DNA of 64,000 nt. Source: Ficedula albicollis. Lineage: Eukaryota > Chordata > Aves > Passeriformes > Muscicapidae. Within the stretch, counting starts at the first letter, position 1. Every line of letters starts with the position of its first letter. Where the stretch lies: NCBI RefSeq assembly GCF_000247815.1, contig NC_021686.1, forward strand, positions 9,190,719 through 9,254,718, given 5' to 3'. The translations under genes were made by a program, and so were the position numbers. This document shows, piece by piece, positions 42,537 through 53,240 of this stretch. The notes below the pieces were generated by a model. That model saw nothing but the letters and a program-made list of their open reading frames with translations. It searched no databases and was not told where the DNA came from.

Positions 42537-42813
42537 AGATAAAGGAATGAGATATTCTAACTTTTCTTCTTCTTCTTCTTCTTGTTATTTCTGGGGTATT
42601 ATGGAGAGCTGGGAAAATAAAGCCAGGTTGTAAAAAGGATTCTGTTTTCAAGGCCCTAAAAACTTCCAATTTAGCAAAGGCACCAAGGTGCTGTTGGTTA
42701 ATGAGATTTATCTAAAGATATTTCTATTTAATACACAAAACTGGACACTGGATTCAGGCACAGCAGGAATTTCTGCTTCAATTTCCAACTGGAACGGAAA
42801 ACTGGTCTCAGTT
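42537..42813 (+). repeat. Dispersed 270-bp direct repeat, copy 1
   Basis: Matches 46036-46300 in the same orientation from AGATAAAGGAATGAGATATT to CTGGTCTCAGTT. The main differences are the (TTC)n run and scattered substitutions. Confidence 0.9.
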
Positions 42814-43572
42814 TAAAAGGGTTAAGCCCTTTTAGCAGTAGTACAGAAGTTTTAGTTTTAGAAGTACAGAAAATGTGGGAAATCCACCTGTCCCAGGACA
42901 GAATTGGGAGACAATCACTATTACATACAGGTAAAAAGACCTGTAGAAAGAAAGATTTCATAAGTCTTGTTTAAGACCTTATAAAATATATAAATATGAC
43001 TTTCTATAAATAAGACTTTCTAAAAGAAAAGTTTTATAAAATCCTGGTTTACGCCTGCTACTTCAGCTGAGTGCAATTAACAACCAGCCTAGAAAGTTCC
43101 CAGAAAGAATTATAAGAATGAGAATCAGTGAACACAACAAGAGATTCACACCTATAAAAACAAGAAATCTATCCCATGAAAATCTGTGAAGAAGCTAAAG
43201 AAACCTAAAGAATCTAAAAAGAAAAGTTTGACAGGTACATACAATAACCCTTACCAACAAATGAACTGGGTTTCACTAGACTGGTAACCAATTAAATTTA
43301 ACATGGTATTTCCTAGAAATATCAACAATGAGAATAAAAAATTTGCTTTTCTGCATGAAGAAACCAAAGTCCCATCTGTTTATATTGTAATAAATCACCT
43401 CAGCCAGTGGCAGTGGCAGAAATTGAGATTTCTCTCCCTGTCCAGGTATCCAGCCTGGGATTATTCCACATGGATGTTTTGGGAGGTTTTTCCTTAAGCC
43501 TGACCTGGATCTTCCTCCCCACCACACAAACCTGCAGCTTCTTGTCCTGTCCCCATGGAGAGAGGGCAGAGA

Positions 43573-43680
43573 ACAGAACCTGGGATGGTTTGGGTTGGAA
43601 AGAGCTCACCTGTCCCAGGTGCTCCAAACCCACCCAGCCTGGCCTGGGACAATCCAGGGATGACCCCACAACCTCTCTGC
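43573..43680 (-). mobile_element. CR1 LINE 3' fragment
   Basis: AGAACCTGGGATGGTTTGGG then GTGCTCCAAACCCACCCAGC. Lacks the middle 'small-letter' block, so internally deleted. Confidence 0.83.
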
Positions 43681-45147
43681 TTCTCTCACACCTCCTCTCT
43701 GTCTCCTTTCCCACTGCTAATTATTTAATTAGCTTTATAGATTTTCCCTCAGCTAATCCAACTCAGCTCCTTCAGCTTTTCCCCCCTGAGCCTCTCCTGT
43801 GCCTGGGGCTGTTCAGAGCAAAGGGACACCCAGACACTTCCCTGGCTCTGAGCAGTGGAAAAGCTCATCCACAGCTCCCAAAAGTTACTGAAAGCTTGCT
43901 GGAAAATCACCAAATTAAAGCTACCAACCAAATTAAAGCTGTAAACACTTAGGATGGAATAACACACTTTTTTTGTTGGTTTTTTTTGTTGTTTTTTTCC
44001 CTGGGACCTGGGGATTCACTTCCCCAGCCCAGTTGGGAAACATCGTTGGCAAAATCCATCAAAATGAGATCCAGGATTAGTCTGGTGCACCATTAATTTC
44101 AGAACATCATTAACTGAAAAGTGTGGGGGTAAGAAACCTTTTTTGACAGCTGGTTTTGGTCCCTGCCAAGCTTTCAGCACTGCACAGCCACGGTGGGGGG
44201 AGGAAATCAGCTGGGATGGGAGCAAATGAAACCAGTCTGGTTTCTGGATTCACTTTCTTGTGGTCACAGAGCTCTAAAAGCTGGGATGCTGTGCTCTGTA
44301 ATTACAACATCCACATTTACATGGGAGGAAGGGGGCTGACACTACAAATAAAGGAGGAGGAGGAGATTTGCTCCTCGGTGCTGGGAAAGGCGCCTGGGCA
44401 GGGCTGGAGCCAAGCAGGGTGTGAGGAATGGGACTTCCCATCCTGAGCATCCTCCCAAAGCATCACACTGTGCTGCCCTGCTCAGGAGAGAAAATGGGAA
44501 TGATGCAGCTGAGCCCCAACTCTGGCCATGCTCCTTTCCAAAGTCAAAAATGATTCCAAACCCTGGCCTGGGTGACTGCACAATTTGTCAGGCTCCAGTG
44601 GGGTTTGTTTGGATCAAATCCTGCCAGTGCCAAAAGGAGATGCTGAGGTGGCAGCCTTGGGAATCCCACCGATTCCAGCTGGAACTGAGCCCAGGGAAAG
44701 GGAAAATGGGAGCAGACCCCAGGCTGAGCACCCCTGGGCTGGGATGAGCTCCAGCAGCAGGGGCACCACTGGGCACTGGTGGAAAACTTTGGGATCAGCA
44801 TCAGCCTGGACACATCCAGGATCCACAGCAAGTGGGAATCACCTCTTGAGCACTGCTGGGATCCTGCTGCTAGCAGCAGAAAGGTTCTGCAGGTGAAATC
44901 CCAGGAAAACAGGATGTCAGGAATTGCTTGATTAAGAAAGGAATCCTTTAATTGCATTAATGAATCTCTCAGTTGGCCTCTGCTGCCAAGCACTGTGCAC
45001 AGTGAGATTCCCCAGTGCCACCTGCATTCACCTCACCCAGGATGAGTTTCCATCACATTTCCAGGTCTCCAGCAACAATCCAGCCATGGCTCAGCTCCTC
45101 CTGCCCCTCCACTCCAAATTCCAGCTGAGCAGATCCCACTGGGATCT

Positions 45148-45595
45148 CTCAAGGTTTGGGCTGGGAGGCAATTCCAGGATGATCCCATTCCACACTTTCC
45201 ACAATCCCAGGTTGCTCCAAGCCCTGTCCAGCCTAGCCTTGGACACTTCCAGGGGCAAACAGAGCCAGGAATCCTCACATTCCCTCCCCATATCCCACCT
45301 AACCCTGCCCTCCGTCACCTCCCCATATCCCACCTAACCCTGCCCTCTGTCACTTTGGAGCCATCCCTCTTTTTCCTGCCACTCCCTTCCTCCTAAATCC
45401 TTTCTCTCCATCTTTCTTGCAGGCTCCCTTCAGGTCCTGGCAGGTCACAGTTAGGAAGCTTCTCCAGGCTGAACAATCCCAACTATCCCATCTCCATCCC
45501 TCTGCCCATCCTGGGGGTTTTCTCTGGCCTGGAGGAGAAAAATCTGATGAAAAATGAGATGAAAAATCCCTCTTGGATTGCTCCCACCCCAACCC
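45148..45595 (-). mobile_element. CR1 LINE fragment, minus strand, left arm of an inverted repeat
   Basis: Reads on the minus strand as a CR1 3' region, including TTCAGCCTGGAGAAGCTTCC and GCCAGGCTGGACAGGGCTTG-like blocks. It pairs with 46570-46990 over about 420 bp, including bases past the usual CR1 tail. Confidence 0.88.
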
Positions 45596-46035
45596 CAACC
45601 AAGGAGGGGAAAACCTTCCCCACGCTGGGAGATGGGGGGAAAACCCTCCATGACTCATTTCTGCCATCAGCCACGGTTCCATTTCCACCTCCCAGCCCCA
45701 ATGTGGTTCTCATTAGCCTCATTAGCTCCCAGTTGTGCTGCCAGCAGCAGTGTCACATGGAATTAATCTGTGCTTTCATTAATGTGTCATCCCCAGCGCT
45801 CAGGGCTGCTCGCTGCATTCTTTGAAACCGATCCATTCCCTCTCTTCTGGGTGGGGAGGAAGTGCCAAAAAGCAGCTTCCTGGGCAGGAAGGATGACCCC
45901 CTGAGATGCTGCAACTCTGGCTGGATGTTTGCAGAGATCATCTTTTCTTGCTGGGGACGCAGGGAGGGCAGCTCGGAGTGAAAGGGATGCGAGGCTGCGA
46001 TAACAAAGAAATTCCTGAGCTCCCCTGCCAAGGGC

Positions 46036-46300
46036 AGATAAAGGAATGAGATATTCTAATTTTTCTTGTTGTTGTTTTGGGGGTATTATGGAGAGCTGGA
46101 AAAATAAAGCCAGGTTGTAAAAAGGATTCTGTTTACAAAGCCCTAAAAATTTCCAATTTAGCAAAGGCACCAAGGTGCTGTTGGTTAATGAGATTTATCT
46201 AAAGATATTTCTTTTTAATACACAAAACTGGACACTGGATTCAGGCACAGCAGGAATTTCTGCTTCCACTTCCCACTGGAATGGAAAGCTGGTCTCAGTT
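46036..46300 (+). repeat. Dispersed 270-bp direct repeat, copy 2
   Basis: Has (TTG)n where copy 1 has (TTC)n. Lies 3.5 kb from copy 1, between the two arms of the inverted repeat. Confidence 0.9.
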
Positions 46301-46569
46301 AAGAATTACAGCCCCTCAGTACAAGCTTGTATCACTTCCAGACACGATAAAGCAGGACAGAGACTGATGGGGAGCCCTTGCCAAGGTCACTGTGTCAAGC
46401 ACAGCTGCCACATCCATTCCTGTGATCCCTGAGAACTTCCCACGTGTCCTGAGAAAACCCAGGACACCCAGGCTGCCATTCCTTCCTTCACAGCTCCTGA
46501 TTTTTCAGGGTATAGGGAAAAAAAAAGTCTTCCTGAATTATCCACACTGTTTAAAAAACTCTGAACCAC

Positions 46570-46990
46570 TGATCTGGGAGCAATCCAAGGGGAATTTTTC
46601 ATCTGATTTTTCATCAGATTTTTCTCTTCCAGGGCACAGGGAAACCCCAGGATGGGCAGAGGGATGGAGATGGGAGAGTTGGGATTGTTCAGCCTGGAGA
46701 AGCTTCTTAACTGTGACCTGCCAGGACCTGAAAGGAGCCTGCAAGAAAGATGGAGAGAAAGGATTTAGGAGGAATTGGGTGACAGGAAAAGGAGGGATGG
46801 CTCCAGAGTGACGGAGGGCAGGGTTAGGTGGGATATTGGGAAGGAATGTGAGGATTCCTGGCTCTGTTTGCCCCTGGAAGTGTCTAAGGCCAGGCTGGAC
46901 AGGGCTTGGAGCAACCTGGGATTGGGAAAAGCATGGAATGGGATCATCCTGAAATTCCCTCCCAACCCAAACCCTTCCAGGATGATTCCA
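46570..46990 (+). mobile_element. CR1 LINE fragment, plus strand, right arm of an inverted repeat
   Basis: Inverted partner of 45148-45595. It shares unusual details (for example TGACGGAGGGCAGGGTTAGG and GGATTTAGGAGGAA), so it looks like a copy of the same insertion rather than an independent CR1. Confidence 0.88.
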
Positions 46991-49900
46991 TCCACACCCT
47001 TGTGCCCTCACCACCAAAGGGTCACAAACAAAAGTGCTTAAAAATGGGAATGGTTTTCCCAAATCCAGCCCTGCTTCACACCCTGGCTGCTTTCCAACCT
47101 GGAGTAAACTCAGATCTGTCTCCAACCTGCACAAAGCACCTTAAAAATCCAAAGGTGTAGAAAAGAAGAGGAAAAAGCACTGGAAGAGATTCATTTCATG
47201 GCCACTCACACACTCCTGGAGAGGGAAAACAGATCCTGAGCATCTCCTGAGCCCCAGCAGCCCACCTTGATTAAATCCTGCATGGTTCAAGTGCTTTTTA
47301 ATGGGAACAAACCCCACAAACCCTCCAGAACACAGCTGCAGATCAACTCCTGAGGACATTAAATTTATTGCAATTAAAAGTCTCAGAGCCAAGCCCTCCT
47401 GCCAAGGATCACACTTGTCCTTCCAAAAAGTCCTATAATAGGAAACTCCCAAACTCTTCTGATGGAAAACCACCAGGAACTCAGGGGCAGCAACTGAGGC
47501 ATCTCCTCCCCTCTGGACAATTTTTTGGGCTTCAAAGGGCAGATGTCAAATTCCTTGCAGGATAAAAAAGTGTAGCTTGGTCCTTTTTTTGAACCCCAAA
47601 ATTCCTGTTGGGTCTTTTCTTACCCCAAACACCTGCTGGGTTTATTTGTGAACCATAAAATCCCTGTTGGATTTATTTTTTGGACCCAAAATCCCTGCAC
47701 CCTTTTCCACAAGGGAAGAACACACTGAAAAGAACCTTGCAGCCACCTCATGCTAAAACATTTTATTTATTGCCTTGTTTAACTTATCCCCTTGAGCTCC
47801 TGTAACTCAACCAGAACCTTGAAAGAAAATAAAGAAAGAAGGATTTAAAATTGCCACAATTCCAGCTTTTTTTTTTTTTTTAATCTGTGCTGTCTCACAA
47901 TGGGCAGTGAGCTTTGGGAATACAATAACCCAGGGAAAGGAAAGGTTTTCAGATGCCAGTTGGAAATTCTGGAAGGGAGGAAACAACAGGAGAAGAAAAA
48001 GGAGATCAGTGGCAGAGTAGCTGAAAAGTTTGTTGCTGTAAGAAAATGTAATAGCTCTCTGGAGACACCTAACTGGGGGATAAAAGTGAATTTATCCCAG
48101 AATTACCCAGTCACTTTAGAAGTGCATTAGTGATTTTTGGTACAAAAAAAAACCCCAAACCTGATTGAATTCCTGCTGGAAACCTCTCCCACAGAGCTTG
48201 TCCTGCTCAGTCCCAAAACCACCAATCCCACAGGGAATGACCCCACAAATGGGGCCTCACCTACAACAAGGATTTTGCTTAAACCAAGGAGCTTTTCCCA
48301 TATTCTTGTTTAAAAGGGTGAAAATCCATGATAGGAATATTCAGGAGGGAGGAGAAAAAGCAAAGCCATTTGTGTGGGACCTTGGATAAGCTGGGTTTGC
48401 AAAATGGATGTTGGACTATGAGGAAATGCCACAAAAATATTTTAAAAACATCTTTAAACAGCTTCTACACACTCAAACTGATTACCATCACTTTACTCCT
48501 ATTTTGCTACTGCAGAAATGACAAATAATCAAGGTTAAAATGAACATAATTATTCAGCACCTCACCCAATGGGTCATATATTCAATATTAAATATTCCTC
48601 TGCCCCGGAAGGTTTTGAGCTTCTTGACAGTCTCTTACTTCAAAAGAAAAAAGTTCAAAGTGGCAGATGGGGGAAAAAAAGAAGAAAAAAAAACCAGTAT
48701 TTTAAGGCAGACCCACTGAGCTTCTGATGGAAGTGTGACACCTTCACATGGGTGGCCTTGACCCCAAACACACCCAGGCTTACTCTGCACAGACCCACAG
48801 CTGCTTTGGGGAAAATGGTGCCCAGAATGACAAAAACTGCCACATTTCAAGGTGGAAAACACTGGGGAATCTCAACCCCACATTTCCCAAGCACTAAAAT
48901 AAAACGCTTTCTCTGCAAGATCACTTAAATTTGAGAACCACCAAAGTGCATCTTATTCCAGAGTCAAGGACTGGCAAAGCCAAGGGACACAAACCGGGCC
49001 TGGTTCTTGGGATTTTAGGCTGCCAAAATATTTCTTTATCCTACAAACAGCTCAGAGGAAGAGGTTTTTTGGAGGGTTTTAAGACCCTGCAAGCCCCCAG
49101 CTGGTGCTGGCTGTGCTGTCCCCAGCTGCCAGGTGGGGCCAGGGCAGGCAGGGGACGTGTCCTGCCCTTCAAAGGCCACACTTTGCTCTTCTAAAGCTTC
49201 CCCTGGCTGAGCCCAAGCCAGCTGGGCAGCAGTTGAAAGAGCTGCTCCTTCAGCAGCCCAAAACAAATAGGGACATTTAAAATTAAAATAGACAAAAAGG
49301 GTGATAAAAGGAATAAATTTTCCCTCACTGGCCTAAAGAAGGGAGCTCTATTCCTGCTGCATCTTCCCTGGAGTGGCTTCCCAGGGAAGCTCAGCAGAGG
49401 ATTTTGGTGCCCAGGCTGGCCCAGTGAATAGGGACAGCAGGATTGTACAAAAAAAAAAACAACAAACAAAACAACTAAATAATGTTTTTATTTTGAGCCA
49501 CAGAAGTAATTTTTTTAAAATTTGGGCCCCAGGAGGAATTTCCTCATTTCAGACACCTCTGCTGAGCTGTCTCCTCGCTCCAGCCAGGACATTTGTCCTT
49601 CCCCACTTCAGGAGAGCTGGGGTCTCTTGCAGGTGCCTTTGGAGAAGCAACAGAACTCATCAAAACCTCTCAATCTGCCCCAAATTGGGAGCAAGACAAT
49701 CAATGCACCATCCAACCCCAGCTACAAACTCTGAAAGGGGAGTTCCAAAGCCAGCCTTGGTTTTAAGGCCAATACATCAGATTTTGGGTACTCTGAGCTC
49801 CACAATTCCTGAAGGACAGGGAGAATTCAGTGAATCCTGCTTTGCTCTCCCTGTGTTTCCCTGCAGCCAGCATCTCTCTGTCCAGGGAATTCCCTGTCAC

Positions 49901-51664
49901 CCTGCAGGCACAACAGGAATAATCCAGGTTTATTTTATTATTTGAATAATCTGACCCATTCCAGAGGATCTGGTGAAAAATGAGCTGAGCTGCTTGGATT
50001 CTTTTCCCTTCACAAGAACCACCCCATTTCCTGTTTAAAACAGGACATTAAGAGGAAAAGAAATTGAGGGAACATCTCTAATCCCCCCTTTTCTTTCATC
50101 CCTTCCCCCTTGGTGTGTTTCTAGTGTACACCAGGCTAAATTTCACCCCCCAAAAAATTCAAGGAGCAAAAGAGGGGAAAAAAAAAAAAAAATCCAGCTT
50201 ATCTCAACTATCAAGAGTCAGTTCCTGTCATTCCTGCCAGGCAGATCATTGTCCTGGAGCTGGGAAGGGACCCCAAAACTCATCCCTGAGCTCAGGAGCA
50301 GGGGTTTGGATATGGGCTGGAGGAAGAGAGGAAAAGGCTCCTCTCTGTATCCCCCACCCTTTGCCTCTTCCCTAAAAAAGGTGCCAAAACAGCCACTCAG
50401 AGCTCACCAGGCACAACTGGAATTATTTTGGGAAAACCTCAAGAGTTCTGTCAGAGGAGGCAGCACCCCCATGCCAGGAAAAGTGGGAGCACAGCACACA
50501 TTGCTCCAAGACATGGGAAAAATAAAACCACATTCCAGGTCTTTGTTTTAAATAAAACTCTAAAAGCTCAACAGCCACAACACCAGGAGCACTCCAGAGA
50601 GCTGTGGGCACTAATGAAGAGAGCCTGTCTTAATTATCCCACTGCTCAGAATTAACAGATCCAACCTCCAACCCTGGAATCACTGCAGCTACAAAACCTT
50701 GGCAGCTTCAAGGGGAGCTTCTTGGGATTTTTTTTTTTCCCTGCTCCCCCCTCCAAACAAACACCAAGTCAAAGATGACATCCAGGTTTTGCTCCTGCAT
50801 CCCTGCAAGCCAGAGCAGGAGGATGCTTGAATTCCTGCCCTTTCACATTAAAGCATCTAGAAAATAGACCTGAAATTCTGGAATAATTTGGAAACAGGCA
50901 ATGGAAAAGCATCCACCCAGTTATTTTTCCAACTCTGTGGCTTGGTTTCACAGCTTTAAGTTCATGCTGAGTTAAGAGCTCAGAGAATGGAGCTTTTCTG
51001 CTTCACCCACTGACATTCCAGCTGCAGTAGGATGGGAAGGAATGGGGCAGCACATGCAAATCCTTACAATCAAATCCACTGAGCCCATCTGTGGAAAAGG
51101 TGTCCTGTTGTAAAGCCAGAAAATTTGGGAGGAATATCCCTGGGCACCTCTGGATGGCAGAACCTTTTCCCTCCACATGACCTCACCTGCAGGCAGAGGC
51201 TTCTCAGGAGGTGACCTAAAGAAATTTGGGATTTTCGGGGCTCATCCTCTTTCAAACAATGTATTTGGGGCCTTAACAAGAGCAAGGACTACCTCAACCC
51301 TTGATTTTTGCAGCACAGCCCTTCCCTGCAGCAGTGATCTACAGAGTCAGGGTTTCTCCTTTCCCCCTCCCCGCCAAGTTTCTGTATTTATTATGAAATA
51401 GAGAATTCCAGCTCTCTCCTGGACAGAGCTGAAAGCTGAGAAACCCTAAAAGCAATTATTGAGGGAATTCCCTTGCAACAGCCACGAGGGGAAGCACAGC
51501 TGGGATAAAGCAGTGTGGAATGCTCTGGAATAACCTCAGTGGGAAGGGAGCCACGAGGATCATCAACCCCAATCCTGCACCAATGAACTGAGGAGAACTC
51601 AGGGCAGATATCCCAGGTAAGGCAGAGCTGGGACATGCCCATGAATCATTTCTGTGCCCATAAG

Positions 51665-51689
51665 TCATTCCTGCCAGGTGCTGTCCTTA
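51665..51689 (+). repeat. 25-bp perfect inverted repeat, left arm
   Basis: TCATTCCTGCCAGGTGCTGT followed by CCTTA is the exact reverse complement of 51895-51919. The arms enclose about 205 bp containing the duplicated exon 2 tail, so a stable stem could form in DNA or in LMF1 pre-mRNA. Confidence 0.9.
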
Positions 51690-51695
51690 CCTCAC

Positions 51696-51892
51696 ATTCC
51701 TACACGGATCATCCGGTGAGGATGGAAATTGGAGATCCAAATTACAACAGGGAAACCAATGTACACCACAAAGAAAATGAGGGAACAGCAGAGCAGAGGA
51801 ACTGAGAACCCACCAGATCTGTCCAACATTGACCAGGGACAGGTGGAGGAGCCACAGCAGGGACATGAGGACCATGCTGGCACAGCCAGTGC
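51696..51892. repeat. Tandem duplication copy 1 of the exon 2/intron 2 junction
   Basis: This stretch aligns with 51931-52150 along its length, sharing the opening ATTCCTACAC, the intron start and the exon 2 tail, with scattered substitutions and small gaps. The copies lie 235-260 bp apart. The duplicated unit spans a functional splice donor. Divergence is visible but modest, so the event is old enough to have drifted yet specific to this lineage or its relatives. Confidence 0.85.
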
Positions 51893-51906
51893 CATAAGGA
51901 CAGCAC
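51814..51906 (-). pseudogene. Partial tandem duplicate of the LMF1 exon 2 tail (possible 93-nt cassette exon)
   Basis: The minus strand repeats the last part of exon 2. It encodes GCASMVLMSLLWLLHLSLVN then VGQI, against GCANMLLMALLWLLYLSLVN then VGQI in the true exon, and it keeps the GTGGGT donor. An AG (CCTGCCAG) directly precedes 51906. If used, it would give a 93-nt, stop-free exon that enters after phase 2 and leaves in phase 2, so inclusion would add 31 residues without a frameshift. The polypyrimidine tract before this AG is weak (AATAAATAAATCATTCCTGCCAG). The extra copy would repeat a membrane segment, which the family does not have. It is therefore most likely an inert duplication, but it is intact enough to deserve a transcript check. 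Confidence 0.7.
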
Positions 51907-51919
51907 CTGGCAGGAATGA
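51895..51919 (-). repeat. 25-bp perfect inverted repeat, right arm
   Basis: This is the reverse complement of 51665-51689. The arm overlaps the only plausible acceptor (AG at 51908-51907) of the duplicate exon, so pairing with the other arm would bury that splice site. Confidence 0.9.
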
Positions 51920-51930
51920 TTTATTTATTA

Positions 51931-52150
51931 ATTCCTACACAGATCATCTGGTGAGGAGCAGCCACAAATTGGACTGGAAATCCAAACTGCAAACTGGAAA
52001 ATAGCAATTGGAAAACCAACATGTACCACAAACAAAATGAGGCAAAATGAGAGCAGAGGAATTGAGAACCCACCAGATCTGTCCCACATTGACCAGGGAC
52101 AGGTAGAGGAGCCACAGCAGGGCCATGAGGAGCATGTTGGCACAGCCAGT
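51931..52150. repeat. Tandem duplication copy 2 (contains the true end of exon 2)
   Basis: This is the partner of 51696-51892 and holds the authentic exon 2 end (52074) and the first ~140 bp of intron 2. It has about 25 bp that copy 1 lacks (around 51959-51985). Confidence 0.85.
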
Positions 52151-52383
52151 CAGCAGCACAAAGGCTGCCACGGCCAGGCCAGCCAGGGCCAGGCAATCCA
52201 AGGTGCTGTCCATGGCAGACCAGTCCAGGAACCAGATGAGAGTGGGGGCATAGCTCAAGGCATCCAGGCCAACCTTCCCCTTGAAGTGTTTCTTGATTTC
52301 CTGCAGGTAGAGCTTGCAGGGGAGCAGCCCCTTCTCTCCTATCAGCTGCTTGTTCTGCTGGAATGCCACCAGGAAGGCCACGG
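52074..52383 (-). CDS. LMF1: LMF1 coding exon 2
   Basis: This 310-nt exon starts after a TTCTCCTGCAG acceptor and ends before a GTGGGT donor (GT at 52073-52072). It enters with two bases completing a codon and leaves in phase 2 (TG). It encodes 102 whole codons from VAFLVAFQQNKQLIG through GLLPC, APTLIWFLDWS and LLTGCANMLLMALLWL to LSLVNVGQI. These blocks match human LMF1 closely (VAFLVAFHQNKQLIG, LLPC, ITGCANMLLMAALW, SLVNVGHVW). It supplies the end of transmembrane segment 1, a polar lumenal or cytosolic loop (KLYLQEIKKHFKGKVG), and two further hydrophobic segments. There are no stops or frame breaks. The end of this exon and the start of the next intron are partly duplicated 260 bp downstream on the minus strand (see 51814-51906). 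Confidence 0.97.
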
Positions 52384-52529
52384 CTGCAGGAGAACAAGGA
52401 GAGGGGAAAAGCACGTGAGGAATCACCCAGGATGAGTCAGAGAAGTCATTCTTGGAAGGAATTTATTCCCAAATCCTTATCTCCATTAAAACCCAACACA
52501 GCCATTACAGTGCCCAACAAAAGGGTCCC

Positions 52530-52592
52530 TGGGTTGCAGCTGGATGATTTTTTAAGGCTCCTTCCAACCCAAACCATTCCAAAATTCTGTGA
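52530..52592 (+). mobile_element. CR1 LINE 3' tip, close to exon 2
   Basis: GCAGCTGGATGATTTTTTAA to CAACCCAAACCATTCCAAAA, ending ATTCTGTGATTTC. It lies about 150 bp upstream of the exon 2 acceptor. Confidence 0.85.
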
Positions 52593-52769
52593 TTTCTATG
52601 AGCTACATGCAGAACTCTATAAATCCTGTTGGCTTTGGAGGACAACAGATCTCCACCTTCACCTGGGCATCCATCAAGTACCTGAATCTTTTCCTTATAT
52701 TGAAAACGCATCTCAAAATATTGGTAATGAGACTGCTAAAACCCATCGACAGCATTAACGAGGTGCTCA

Positions 52770-53240
52770 CAGAACCCCAGAATTTGGGTTGGAAGGGACC
52801 TCAGAGATTCTCTCATCCCACCCCTGCCATGGCAGGGACACCCTTCACCCTCTCATCCCACCCCTGCCATGGCAGGGACACCTTTCACCATCTGCTCCAA
52901 GCCCTGTCCATCCTGGCCTTGGGCACTTCCAGGGATCCAGGGGCAGCCACAGCTGCTCTGGGCACCTGTGCCAGGGCCTGCCCACCCTCCCAGCCAGGAA
53001 TTCCTTCCCAATATCCCATCCATCCCTGCCCTCTGTTAATATGAAGCCATTCTCTGTGTCCTGTCCCTCCATCCCTTGTCCCCAGCCCCTCTCCAGCTCT
53101 CCTGGAGCCCCTTTAGGCCCTGGCAGGGGCTCTGAGCTCTCCCTGGATCCTCCCCTTCTCCAGGTGAGCACCCCCAGCCCTCCCAGCCTGGCTCCAGTCC
53201 TTGGAGCAGCTCTGAGATTGCTCCAACAATTCTCTCCCAT
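52770..53240 (-). mobile_element. CR1 LINE 3' fragment, about 470 bp
   Basis: Longest single CR1 here, from AGAACCCCAGAATTTGGGTT through TCCCAGCCAGGAATTCCTTC to the CTTCTCCAGG block. A tandem copy of TCTCATCCCACCCCTGCCAT plus GGCAGGGACACC lies inside it. Confidence 0.92.

Noticed and set aside
45350..46811. Similar 110-140 residue frames on opposite strands
   Set aside because: They are CR1 sequence carried on the two arms of an inverted repeat, not a gene pair.
52026..52073. Alternative exon 2 donor (TTTGTG before GTACAT) that would also reach phase 1
   Set aside because: It would insert unrelated residues (WVLNSSALILPHFVC) in place of YSF. The microexon gives the conserved sequence with better splice sites.
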